Source: Mallotus nudiflorus
Lineage: Eukaryota > Streptophyta > Magnoliopsida > Malpighiales > Euphorbiaceae
Direction of reading: 5' to 3'
Length of the DNA: 64,000 bases
Assembly (NCBI GenBank): GCA_947683625.1
Contig: CANTUR010001443.1
Coordinates: 1,358,501 to 1,422,500 of the forward strand
Position numbers and translations under genes: made by a program. The notes under the pieces were generated by a model. That model searched no databases. It was not told the DNA's origin and worked only from the letters and a program-made list of their open reading frames with translations. Every line of letters starts with the position of its first letter. Positions within the stretch are counted from its first letter, which is position 1. Below are positions 37,003 through 48,505 of this stretch, piece after piece.

Positions 37003-37340
37003 TCTAATACACTTTTTATTTCACCTAAACTTTTTATTATAAAGAATGATTGAAAAAAATAGAACTTTAACCCACTTTCTATCTCTAAATTATAGATTAT
37101 AGAATGAGTTTGACTCTCTACATGTAGAGAGACAAAATTCACTTTTTATCTCACTCTCTATATAAAAGTTAATTAATGAACTTCTATTTTTTATACATAT
37201 TTTTATTTTCTATTGGTTTCTTTTATTACCTAAAATTTTTTTCTCTTTCTTTCTACAATATTTAAAATTTAAAATTAAATGTTTCTAAGATAAAACAAAA
37301 TGAAGAGTGAAATATAAAAAGTGAATTTGACTTAAAGAAA
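37003..37340. mobile_element. MITE-like inverted-repeat segment
   Basis: The left part has CACTTTTTATTTCACC (from about 37010) and the right part ends with its near complement, GTGAAATATAAAAAGTG (37308-37324). No coding capacity. In the middle is a perfect 18-base palindrome, CTCTCTACATGTAGAGAG (37114-37131). Family unknown, borders approximate. Confidence 0.4.
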
Positions 37341-38216
37341 TTTAAACCATGCAGAAATAATGGACTTTTGTTATTGTCCATGGATAGATGCAATTAACAT
37401 CTTTCATGTTTGCAGGGACATTAGACATGTAACTAACCCCATTATGCAAATTACATTTAGCTATGAACTTAAATTTTTATGGGTAATGTTTCCCTTTTAG
37501 CAACAATTTTAACATTTGTGGTACGTAGCCATAAAAAGATTGTTTATAATTAGAGTAGATACACGGCCATCCTAATTAAAATTTCATCATATTTATTTCT
37601 GACGCATGGAAAATTAAGAATATAACTAGTTGTATATTCATGCGTTATGTGGACTATTTATTAATAAATTATTTATTTATATTTTAATATATTTTATTAG
37701 TAAAAAATTAAATTATATTATATAGATAAATAATAAAATTTATACATAGGGTTTATATTGATTGAAAAATAGTATTGTAAGCACCCAATTTTGACATAAT
37801 GAAGTGTGGATACGAGAAAGGACTCCAATGATGAAAATGTAATAAACAGGTCTTCAACACTTGAAGTTTGAAACCTCAAAAGTCTAAATACACTTTCAAA
37901 AAGAGTTTAATTGGTTTTTTTAAGGACTTAATTGTAATGTTTTTTAAGGATCTAATTGAAAAAGTTTAAATTTTTTAGGAGTCTTTTTGTAATTAAAAGT
38001 TAAAAAAAATCGGAATTACATAAAACTGATCATAATTGGACATGTTCCATCTTTTTTTATTTTATTTTATCTTTCACAGTAAATAAAATTTGGTTTTCTG
38101 AATTTTGATTGGTCAAATAATATTTATCTGAATTTTCAGGAACTTAAAGTCCTTTTAAAATCAAAACTCTGAGAAAAGCAAATCACAATAGGATACGTTT
38201 TTAGCTAGGGTTTTTC

Positions 38217-38224
38217 TATAAAAG
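38217..38224 (+). promoter_or_regulatory. TATA box of family Y LTR
   Basis: TATAAAAG in the context TTTCTATAAAAGCC, followed within about 40 bases by a C/T-rich leader with TCTCTCTCAGCTCTCTC. The Y copy at 46070-48155 has an equivalent box. Confidence 0.6.
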
Positions 38225-39014
38225 CCTAGCTTAAGCTCTCCTAGGGAGAGGCTTTCTCTCTCAGCTCTCTCTTTTGGCTTGGAATCTTTTCCTTTTCCTA
38301 TATTTTTTGGCTTTTCCTTTTGTCCTTACGCAGTACACAAAAAAATATTTTCTGGTGAATTATTTGTTTTTGAGAAAGGAACAATAAACTTTTGAGAAAA
38401 GGACAACAAGTATTGAAGATCCATTTTAAAAGCAACGATAATTACATTAGTCTGAGGAGCCAACTAATACTGCATCCACATCATCATCTTCTTTTCTATC
38501 TTCTTTTATTTTTTTATTTTGATTCTATCAAATTTTAACTTTATTTAATTTTTATTGCTATTTTATTTATTCACTAATCATTATTTATTTTTGTGCTAGT
38601 GTTGGTGATTATGGAGAGGATCACATGATGAGTTCACTCAGAGAATAAAATCCATGAAGATTTGTGGAATGTCATGAATTGAATTTTGTAGCCAAATATA
38701 GTTTTTATGGTCCTTTTATTTATTTGTTTATTATTATTTTGATTATTTTATTTTGCATTTAGTTTTTTTTTTTTTGGATTTTATTAATTTTTATTTCTTA
38801 TTATTTTCAATAGTTCATTATAATAGCCCCAATAGTAGGAATAATGAAATCATGTGTGTGTGATTGTGTGTTTTATTTTAATTAATCAGTTAGGAAAATT
38901 AAGGTTTTATTAGATAATTAATTAAAATTAATGGCTATAGAAATCATTAGGGTTTATTTTAATTAAAATTGAATTAGATTTAAGTGTATAGAATTAGGCT
39001 TGCTTGTTAATTAT

Positions 39015-41774
39015 TGTCATAACCCAAAATAGGGGCCATGACCGACGCTAGGGAACGAGAATTCTTTCGAATCCGGAACCTGTAGCAAGCCTAAAATAAA
39101 ATAAAACATGCAATAGTAATAATAACAAAACAATTGAGTAAAATATTATGTAGCAGAATAAAATCATAAATATCAAAATAATAATCCACCACGGGATTTA
39201 AATCAAATCTTCATCTTATATAAATAAACTTTTAATACAAATCCAGTTCAAATATAATACAACATCTTTTCAATAATTTTACAACTACTGCAGTGTCTAT
39301 ATCATAAAATAAAACTCAAGTGAGCAGTTTACAGAGTAAAGTCAGGGCGGAAGAAATCTGGCGTACAGGCCTGCTACTGAGGTCTGATGAAGATGACTCT
39401 TCTGAAAAATAGTCAACAGAGGGGAGTCAGACCTCACTAAGTGAATTACTATAATATATATACATGCATACTAAATGACAATGCACACAATCAAAAGTAT
39501 ATATAATATGTATGTATATAAGCAAATACACACATATGCAATAAAATCGTTTTATAGATTTTTATTGAAAATCACTGTTTATGAAGGATCAAATAGAACC
39601 CTAGAAAATCGCAACCTCAAAACAGTGTTAGACAACTCTCTAGTCATACAAGCTCACTTATTCTAAATATATATTCACTTATTCCATTTGGACAGTAGAC
39701 TGGCCCCGAGACACTAAGTCAACCGAGCTCCAGCAGTCTGACTGTCAGTGTGATTGGCCCCGAGACACTTGGTCAACCGAGCTCCAACAATCACACTCCC
39801 AAATCATATCACACATCAGACAAATCAAATCCAATCAATATCCTCAAACTGGTTAATAATATAGCCTAAATACTATCGGCGTACCGGTACGTACTCGATC
39901 CTAGTGCTACCCACTAGGTAGCACGTTCTATTGATATCCTTCATTAAAATATAAAACATACATTCATAAAAGTAAATGATGCATGAATTGAATAAAATAA
40001 CAACATAAACTATATATATACTAGAAATATACCAAAACTAAACCAGGTATATTTCAAGTATATATACGTCAAATAAATCCAATATAATTGTAAAATGAAC
40101 TAAATATGTATTTAAAAATATTTTAGATATAAATATTTAATAAGGCATGCATATAATTTAAAATATACCAAAAATAAACCAAAAATAAACTAAAAATAAA
40201 CTTAAGTATTGATTAAATTATTTATGCATATTTAATCAAAATAAAACACACATTTCTAAATCATGCTCCCTAAAGCATATATATATAGCATAGTAACTCA
40301 CACTTAGTGCGCTCCTCGAGATGGGTCCGACAGGCCTGATCCACTAGGCTTCGGTCTCGGCGCAACTAAACATACAAAAATAACAGACATCAAAATAAAC
40401 CTAATAGAAAATCCTAGAAACTCGATCTAGAATATTAGACACAGAATCAGAATTAGGGTTCGACCGGACATCACGTTTTACGAGAATTCTACTAAAAATT
40501 AGGCAGAACCTCCCCTGTAAAATGGACATTTCTCTACTCAAAGAGTAGAGCCGGCCCTGCAAAGAAACATACTTCAAAAAATAGACACAGAATCACAATC
40601 ACAACCCCTCGATCGGACTTCAAACTACAATTTACCGACCGGGGTCCACAATTCACAGAACAATACAGAAATATCAAAAATACCCTTATATCATAGAAAT
40701 ACATTTAATAATTAGAAATTACATAATTAACCCTAAAACACAGTAAAAACCGATAAAAACTCATCTTACTAGAAAAATCGTATATTATATATATATAATT
40801 AAAAATAATTTATGAAAAATAGTTTTAATTAGTTAAAAATACTAAATAATTTTTAGAAATCATTTTTATACCCTAAATAACTATTAAAACCAATTTAATT
40901 AGATTTTTAGCCAATTTAGGGTAAAATTACCAAAATACCCCTATATATATAAATATACTAAAATTAATCCAAAAATTCACCAAAAATAGTATAATTATCC
41001 AAAAATTAATTTTCTCCACATATTTATCAATAATATAAATAAATAAACTCAATTTACAAATTAATTTCAATTAAAAACATAATTAACCCTATTTTATCAA
41101 AATTACATAAACTAATTAAACTCAAAATAAATACATAGAAATTCACAAAAATTCCAAATAAATTTCTATAATTCATTTCAACACCTATATTTATCATAAA
41201 ACACAATTTCACAATTTAATTAATTAATTTTCGAAAATTAGAAAATAATAATAAAATATTCAAAAATACCCAAAAATCAAAATAATTTCCAAAAATTCTA
41301 AAAAAATTCACACATGTATATTAAGCTAATGGGAAAAATATTTGTGAAGGAATTTTTCATGAATAATCAAATTGTAGTTCAAAAAAATCAAGAACCCTAA
41401 AATGGCCGAATTGCAAAAATTGAAACCTAAGCAAATCTAGACCATTTTAAGTGAAACAAAGCTTGGAATCACACTCACCGGAGCTCAAGGAAAAGAAAGA
41501 GACCGGCGATGTCAAAAACGGTGGCCAGAAACGCTGTGAACAAAGGTGAGAAGAGTTTCGGCTTCTCCGACCAAAACGAGCTTCCCGTCGCCGGAAATGG
41601 GCTCTGCTGGCGGCGGAACAGCTGGAGGAAGGAGGTGGCACGCCAATAGGCACATCGATAGCAAGGGAACGGCGTGATAGTGGCCGGATTCGTGAGGGAG
41701 GGTGATCGGGAATGTTGGGGAGGATGAATGGCAAAATTGTAATTTTATTAAACTTTATTTTTGTTAAATAATAA

Positions 41775-41825
<51 letters not shown>

Positions 41826-42284
41826 CACTATATATTAAAATAATATAAACTCACACACATTAAATATACACCACACACATATAATTTAATATTTTAATAA
41901 TTTATACACTAAAAAAATAATTAAATAATATTAAAAATAATAATAAATAATAAAAATATTAGGGTAATTAATTAAACCCTAATTTAATTCAAATATGTAT
42001 ATGTATATACTTTATTTTAGCACTTGAAAATATATATATATATGAGTTCATGCAAAATCATGAAATTGTTTAAAATAATTAATATTAAATAGTTTACGTG
42101 TCAATTTTTCCGAAAATGCAAGTCCCGGGAAAATTTTACGTAAAGTACTTAAAATAATATAAAAAAATTAAAAATCAATTTTAATTAAATAACAACTCAT
42201 GAAATATCATAAATATATACAAAAATTATTAACACTGCATATCTCGATGCAGTATAAAAATATTTAAAAATACGGGATATTACA
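39015..42284 (-). mobile_element. Solo LTR 2 of the gypsy array lineage, inside family Y
   Basis: On the minus strand it starts TGTAATATCCCG at 42284 and ends GGGTTATGACA at 39015; 3270 bases. Perfect duplication ATTAT at 39010-39014 and 42285-42289. It aligns with solo LTR 1 over its whole length, with the TA tract (41777-41821), GC-rich leader (about 41740-41460) and tandem pair (39700-39795) in the same places. No internal coding region. Confidence 0.9.
41777..41821. repeat. (TA)n microsatellite in solo LTR 2
   Basis: About 22 TA units at the TATA position of the LTR. Confidence 0.95.
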
Positions 42285-43304
42285 ATTATTTATTAATTTG
42301 TTGCTTAAAGTCAATTTAATCAAATTAGGCATTTTTTATAATATATTTAATTGATTGTTTTGATATTTGTTTTTTAGTATTTTTGGGATTGTTTGTTTAT
42401 GTCTATGTGTTTTGGACCTTAAGCCCATGTTAAGCTCTAAACCATTTAATTAATTTTAGGCTTAGGAAGCTCATTTTGGCCCATCTTTTAATTAGCCCAT
42501 TTTATTTAATAGGTTATTAATTAATTAGGTATAGATTTTAATTAATTAAAATATATTTTAAGCTCATAATTAATTAGAAGTTAGACTAGGGATAACTTAG
42601 ACTCATTTAGTTAATTAGATATAGGTCCACTTAGATTAATTAAAATTAATTTAGACTTAGCCCATTAAGTTAAAGTTTTTTCCATAAGTTGTAGATTTAA
42701 TATTACCTTAGAATTAAAACATGTAAAACTAAGCCTACTAAATTTAAATCTTTTTCATAATTTGTAAATTTAGGCTCATTTTAGAATTAAAATAAATAGA
42801 TTTATGTTCATTTAATTAAAATTGAATAGGAATTAGGTCCATTGGTCTCACTTGTAAATTAAAACATGTAAATTTAGCCCATTTAATTGAAATCAATGTA
42901 GATTAGACTACCTTAGAGATTATAAACTTAAATGAGTGTATTATTTACATGTATTTTTTATGACTAATTTGCCACGAGTTAATTGTTTAAATAAGGGTTT
43001 ATATGAAATTGCATGTAAATAAAGGGTAAGATAGTAATTTATAAAGTAATTCTAAAAGGACACAAGACTGAAAGAAGTTGGTATTCCGTATTTAGAATCT
43101 TCTGGTTGTGGTGCTAGCTTTCTTTTAGAGAATCAAGTATCACCATTTTCGATTTGTCCTAATTATTACCTTGGGTGGTGATTCTTCATCTCTACGTCAT
43201 GTCTTTGTAACAGTGGTTAGTGTGTTCTCTAGAACACTGAGCTCAAACAGTATTGCGGTTGCTAGAATGTTGGATATACGCTAAACTCCGCCATCTACAA
43301 GTAT

Positions 43305-44654
43305 AATAAATTTTTTTAGCATAGATAAATAGTATCATAAATTTCTGATAATGGTATAATAAATAGTATATAGGTTTACTCTAAGGTTTAATGACATTAC
43401 ATATAAAATTTTAAGAGTGAATACTAAAATATAAGATTAATTATAGATTTAATTTTTTGTTACCATAATTTTTTAGTTATAATGAGATTAATTTTTAAAA
43501 TTATTATATTAGTATTAAAGTATATATAATAGTGTTTTAGTTTAAAAATAATGCTAATTATTATACTTTAAAATTTCTTATAAAATAAAATTTCTAATGG
43601 TTTGAAAAAAAATATTTGAGTGATTTAAGATAGAAAAATATGTTGTATATAAATATATTTGGAATTTGAATAGTATTGAGATATATATGATAGTGTTTTA
43701 GTTACCAAAAAATATTAAATAAATATGGTAAATATTTTATTTTTAATAAAAAATTAGGATTTTTAATAATTTAACACATTAACGTTTAGAATGATTACTC
43801 ATATATGAAGATCGATACTTGTTAAATTTTTAACTTATATATATATCCAGTAATTAGTCAGTCTCTGAAATTTGATTTAGTGGTCAAGCCCTTTGTGGAA
43901 ATGTGGAAGCCTCTCAGCTCCACTTTTCTCTCTTATTGTAATTAAAGAAACAACCACGCTTAACTTCAATATATGTACTCACAAAAATAAATTACCAAGT
44001 TGAGTTTTAAGTAGTTCAAGCATGATTTGAATTACTTGTAATTCTAAAAAAATAAGTAAATATCTATTTCATAAAAAAAAGTAAATATCTATAATATAGA
44101 TTAATATATGGATTAAAAGATGGGGAAGATGGTTAAGAAGGGCACACTTATCATTCACCAATTAAGAACAACAAATAAAATTAATCATTTAATATATAAT
44201 ATAGTTATAATATTAAAAAGATAAAAATTAATTTCAATAAAAATACAGATAATTAATTGTTTCATATATAATTTGATGAAAATTAGTAAATAATATATTT
44301 ACCTAAAAATTTGATAGTTAATTCAATTTAAATAACAAATCCCTTCGAAAAAATTTCAATAAGAAATATTAAATTATATTAGAATAAAAATAATTATTTT
44401 AATAAAAAATATAGATTTGAAGATAATAATTATTTAATCATTAAATATACTATTAGTTGAAATAAGAAAATAGTATATTTTGTTATAGAATAAAAAAAAT
44501 CTTAATGGTGTGCGAATGTTTTAATTTTTTAATTTTGATATTTGAATTTTTTTTATTTAATTAAGTATTTGAACCAAATAAAATTTTAAAATAGTATTTT
44601 TACTATATACCATGAGTTGAAATGTTTATATGACTTTTTTTTATAGTAAAACTT
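43305..44654. other. AT-rich intergenic DNA
   Basis: No gene, repeat family or coding similarity recognised between the Y solo LTR and the copia element. Confidence 0.5.
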
Positions 44655-47647
44655 AAATGTGTTGGGTTTCATGATACAAACGCAACAGAAAATTAAAAAT
44701 TTATCACGTTCCCAAACATGAATTCATGTAATTCGACTACTTGATTAAATTTAGGGTTTCAAGAATCTCACCACATAAGAGGCAAGATTTTTTGGAAGGA
44801 TGAGAGGAGGTTCACAATGGTGACACCTTACCTCGAGTCTTTTTGCTTTGGTTGTTCGGATCTAGACGTCTCCAAAAGGATGTGTCCTCTATAGGTATCC
44901 ACACGAATAGCCCTTCACAAAACGAATTGGAGTATGTGCTAGTAACTTTCTTTATTGTCTCACAAATCAAGAACAAAAGAAAAACTCTATAATTGTTGTC
45001 TAAGAAAAGAGAAAACGAATTTGGAGGCAGGAAATACAAGTGAAGTAAAACCCTAAAGAATATAACATATTTATAAACTCCAAATTAGGATTTCACCTAC
45101 CAATAACCTTTTCGTAATTTCCCATTTATTATATTCTGATTTTGTTTTAAAAACAAATCAGAAATAATATTTTATTTATTTATTTAAAATAACATTTATC
45201 TTAAATAAATAAATAAATAAAATACTTTAATTATTTATTTCCACATAGTTTATTTTCAGTTTATTAAACCCATATTCATTTTGGGCTTGTTCTAAGTGTG
45301 TGACTCTTTAGGTTCATATAACATTGGCAGTGGGCCTAAATCTATATTTAGGTCTACAAGTCATAAGTGGCCTCTAACAAAACATTATGACTACCCAAGT
45401 AATGTGAAGTCAATAATCTGACATAACCTAATTACAGTGAATTTTATCGTCCCTTTATCACATGATATCTTAATTGAACATAAGGCATAGAATGTCATCC
45501 TTATATAGTTCAATATTATGACTTGATTCCAAGTTGACTGAAAATGATAACTCTTTATCAATTCATTTTAGCATGGCCATACATTTTCCTTCAATCAATC
45601 TCATCAATAGGCCCATAGATATCTTTCTCATATTAATGAAGGATAAATTCCTTCTGAATCACTCATATTCCTCACATAACTAATTTCATATCCAACAGCA
45701 TCCTATTTAATCATCTAGTTAAAGACAATGTTAGAATATGTCAAAACATAAAATTGCTATGTAGAAATCCATTATGATTTCAAGGTCAAAGGACCGAAAT
45801 AAAATTACTGTGATGAGATATACTTATGACAATAATCTATGTAGTATTCTCATAGTGGGTCAATCTAGTACATGATCTCTTATCATGTACTTATGAGTTG
45901 ACTTAATATCTCATATTCATGATTAGTAAAACATAACTATCAATCAACATCATACTAGCCTTAATACTTTAATATTTATATAATGAATAAATGGCTAGGG
46001 ATAATTAGAATAGAAATCTTATTTTAATCTAAGGGTTTTACTATCAAGTCACATACTTGATGGCCTTAGTGTAGACGGCAGGGTTCAGCGTGCGTCCAAG
46101 ATTTTAGTAACTGCGACACTGTTTGAGCTCAGGGCTTTAGAGAACACACTAACCACTGTCACAAAGACATGGCATGGAGATGAGGAGTCGCCACCTAGGG
46201 TAATAACTGGGACAAATTTGAAAGGTCGTACTCAATTCCCTAAAAGAAAGCTAGCACCAAAACCAGGAGATTCTGGATACGGAATACCAACTTCTTTTAG
46301 TCTTGTGTTCATTTAGAATTACTTTATGAATCATTATCTTATTCTTTATTTACATGCAATTTCATATAAACCCAAAACAATCAACTCCAAGGCAAACTAG
46401 TCATAAAATATACAAGTAAATAATGCATTCAACAAATCACATAATCCCTAAATGAGTCTAATCTACAAGGATTTTAAATAAATGAGTTAAATCTACATGT
46501 TTTAATTTATAAGTAAACCTAGAAACCTAATTCCTTTTGTTTTTAATTAAATGAACCTATGTCTATGTGTTTTAATTCTAAATATGAGCTTAAATCTACA
46601 AATTTTGAAAAAAAGCTTAAATTAAATGGGTTAAGTCTAAGTTAATAAATTAAATTAGGTATGCCTATGTCTAATTAACTAAATGGGCCTAAGGATATTT
46701 CTAACCTAAAATCTAATTAATTATGGACCTAAAATATATTTTAATTAATTAAACCTAATTAATTATTAAGTGAGATGGGCTAAAGTAAATAAAGATCTAA
46801 AGTAGGCTTAAGGCCCAAAACACACAAAATAATAAAAAAAATCCAAAAACAACTAAAAACACTAGAAAACAATTAAATAAGATCAAACAAATAATTAAAT
46901 TAATCCTTACTAAAACCCTAATTTTATTAATATGCAACCTAAATTAATCTACTTCCTCCTTTGATTTTACATAATTACTAAATCAAAACCTAATTTTACT
47001 AACCAATTCAATCAAAATAAACATGCAACCACACACATAATTTTATTACTCCCACTATTGGGGCTATTACATTAGTTCCTAAAACAATTAATAAAAATAA
47101 AACAATAAATAAAACATAAAGATGATAAAAACAAAATAAAAAAACTAAGTTTCTACAAGGCTTTATCCATAGTCTTTCACGGACTTCTCAAGAAATCCAT
47201 CTCCCTCACATGATCACCATGCATTTTCGTCCATAATCACCACAAAACATAAAATAAAATAATAATTAATGAATAAATTATGATAATAGCTTAAAAATAA
47301 TAAAAATAATAATGTAAAATAGTCGAATAAATGAATAAATAAATGAAGAATAAAAGAATATGACATGCTTATGGATGATTTAGGGTACTCCTCAGATTGG
47401 TAGTTCACCATTCTTGACAAATCTTTGAATTTTTTTCTTCAAAAATTCTTCACGAGTCTTTGAATTAATTGTTGAATCAAAAGAAATTTTTTGTAAAAAA
47501 AATAAACACAAGAAGAATAAAATCACGATTTTTCTTCTTTCTTCTTTCTTCTCATCTCTTCTCCTTCTTTTCTTATTTTTTCTTATTTTTTCTTTTCTTA
47601 TGCTATTTCTCCTTTTCTTCTCCTCCCTTTACTGTCTCCCTTCCTTT

Positions 47648-47657
47648 CCTTTTTATA
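47648..47657 (-). promoter_or_regulatory. TATA box of the minus-strand Y LTR
   Basis: TATAAAAAGG on the minus strand, followed by a G/A-rich leader, at the place corresponding to 38217-38224 in the other Y copy. Confidence 0.55.
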
Positions 47658-47813
47658 GTGGAACTAGGAAGTCTAACCCTAATCCTAATATGATTCTAAT
47701 TCCTAAAGTGTATTTAGGAATTTTAAACCGGGTAGGATTGAGTTAATTAGGAAGTTTAAACCAATTAAAACACTAAATTGGAGGTAATTAGAAATAGGAC
47801 AAACGGAAGAATT

Positions 47814-47912
47814 CAATTCCGATCGGGACTTTGCAATTCTGATTGAAATTGTACAATCCCGATCGGAATTGTTGTAATTCTGATCAAAATTATGTAATTC
47901 CAATCGAAATTA
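47814..47912. repeat. Five tandem units with CCGATCGG-type palindrome
   Basis: Units start near 47814, 47834, 47854, 47875 and 47895, period 20-21 bases. The best unit reads CAATCCCGATCGGAATTG; others are variants such as CAATTCTGATTGAAATTG. They lie about 155-265 bases upstream of the TATA box on the minus strand, where enhancer repeats of an LTR would sit. Confidence 0.75.
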
Positions 47913-48505
47913 AGTCAGAATTATGGAATTTCAATACACTCTTTTTTTTAACATTTAATTACAAAAAGGCCCCTGAAGAAATTTAAATTTTGCAATTAGA
48001 TCCTAAAAAGAACTTTGCGATTTAGTCCCTAAAAACATTAAATCCTTCCTTTAAAAGCCCTTAGAATTTTTTAAAGATTAAGTATCGAAGATATTTTCAT
48101 CATTGGAGTCCTTTGCTGCATCCATAATATGTTATCCCGAAATTGGGTGTCTACACTTAGTAAGAATTAACCATTCATATAATTATCATAAAATCAAATG
48201 ATAATGAAATACCTCTTTATTAATAAAATAAGAAAGTCAATACATAATCACAAATGATTAACCTAGTGCATATCACTAACAATCTTCCACTTGCATTAGG
48301 CCTAATTAACATCATATCGAATACCCATGGACCTAGTATGACTCTCATGTTTAGGCTGTGGAAGAGGCTTAATCAGTGGATCAACAACATTATCATTTAT
48401 AGGTACTCTGTATATCTTGACGTCCCCTCTCTCAATGATTTCACGAATGAGATAATAACGCCTGAGTATGTGTTTGGATCTCTGATGTAATCTGGGCTCC
48501 TTAGC

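Larger units (their letters stand above)
37776..43299 (+). mobile_element. Family Y solo LTR, plus strand, split by solo LTR 2
   Basis: Starts TGTAAGCACCC and ends CATCTACA, flanked by a perfect 5-base duplication AGTAT (37771-37775 and 43300-43304). Without the nested element and its duplication it is about 2.25 kb. It is the reverse complement relative of 46070-48155; for example, its right end shares the segment with GTGGTTAGTGTGTTCTCTA. TG...CA ends, 5-base duplications and a TATA box make an LTR the best reading. There is no gene inside. Confidence 0.75.
46070..48155 (-). mobile_element. Family Y solo LTR inside the copia LTR
   Basis: Plus-strand ends are TGTAGAC and GTCTACA, a perfect 7-base inverted pair. 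Duplication CTTAG at 46065-46069 and 48156-48160 is perfect, and the uninterrupted site GGCCTTAGTAAG exists in the partner LTR near 55717. 2086 bases, no gene. It carries a TATA box at 47648-47657 (minus) and five palindrome-based repeats at 47814-47912. Orientation is set by comparison with 37776-43299. Confidence 0.85.
44660..48281 (-). repeat. 3' LTR of the copia element, interrupted
   Basis: Starts TGTTGGGTTT and ends TCACTAACA on the plus strand. After removal of the Y insertion (46070-48155) and one CTTAG copy it is 1531 bases, against 1529 for its partner. On the minus strand a purine tract AAGTGGAAGAT (48292-48282) abuts it. Confidence 0.9.
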
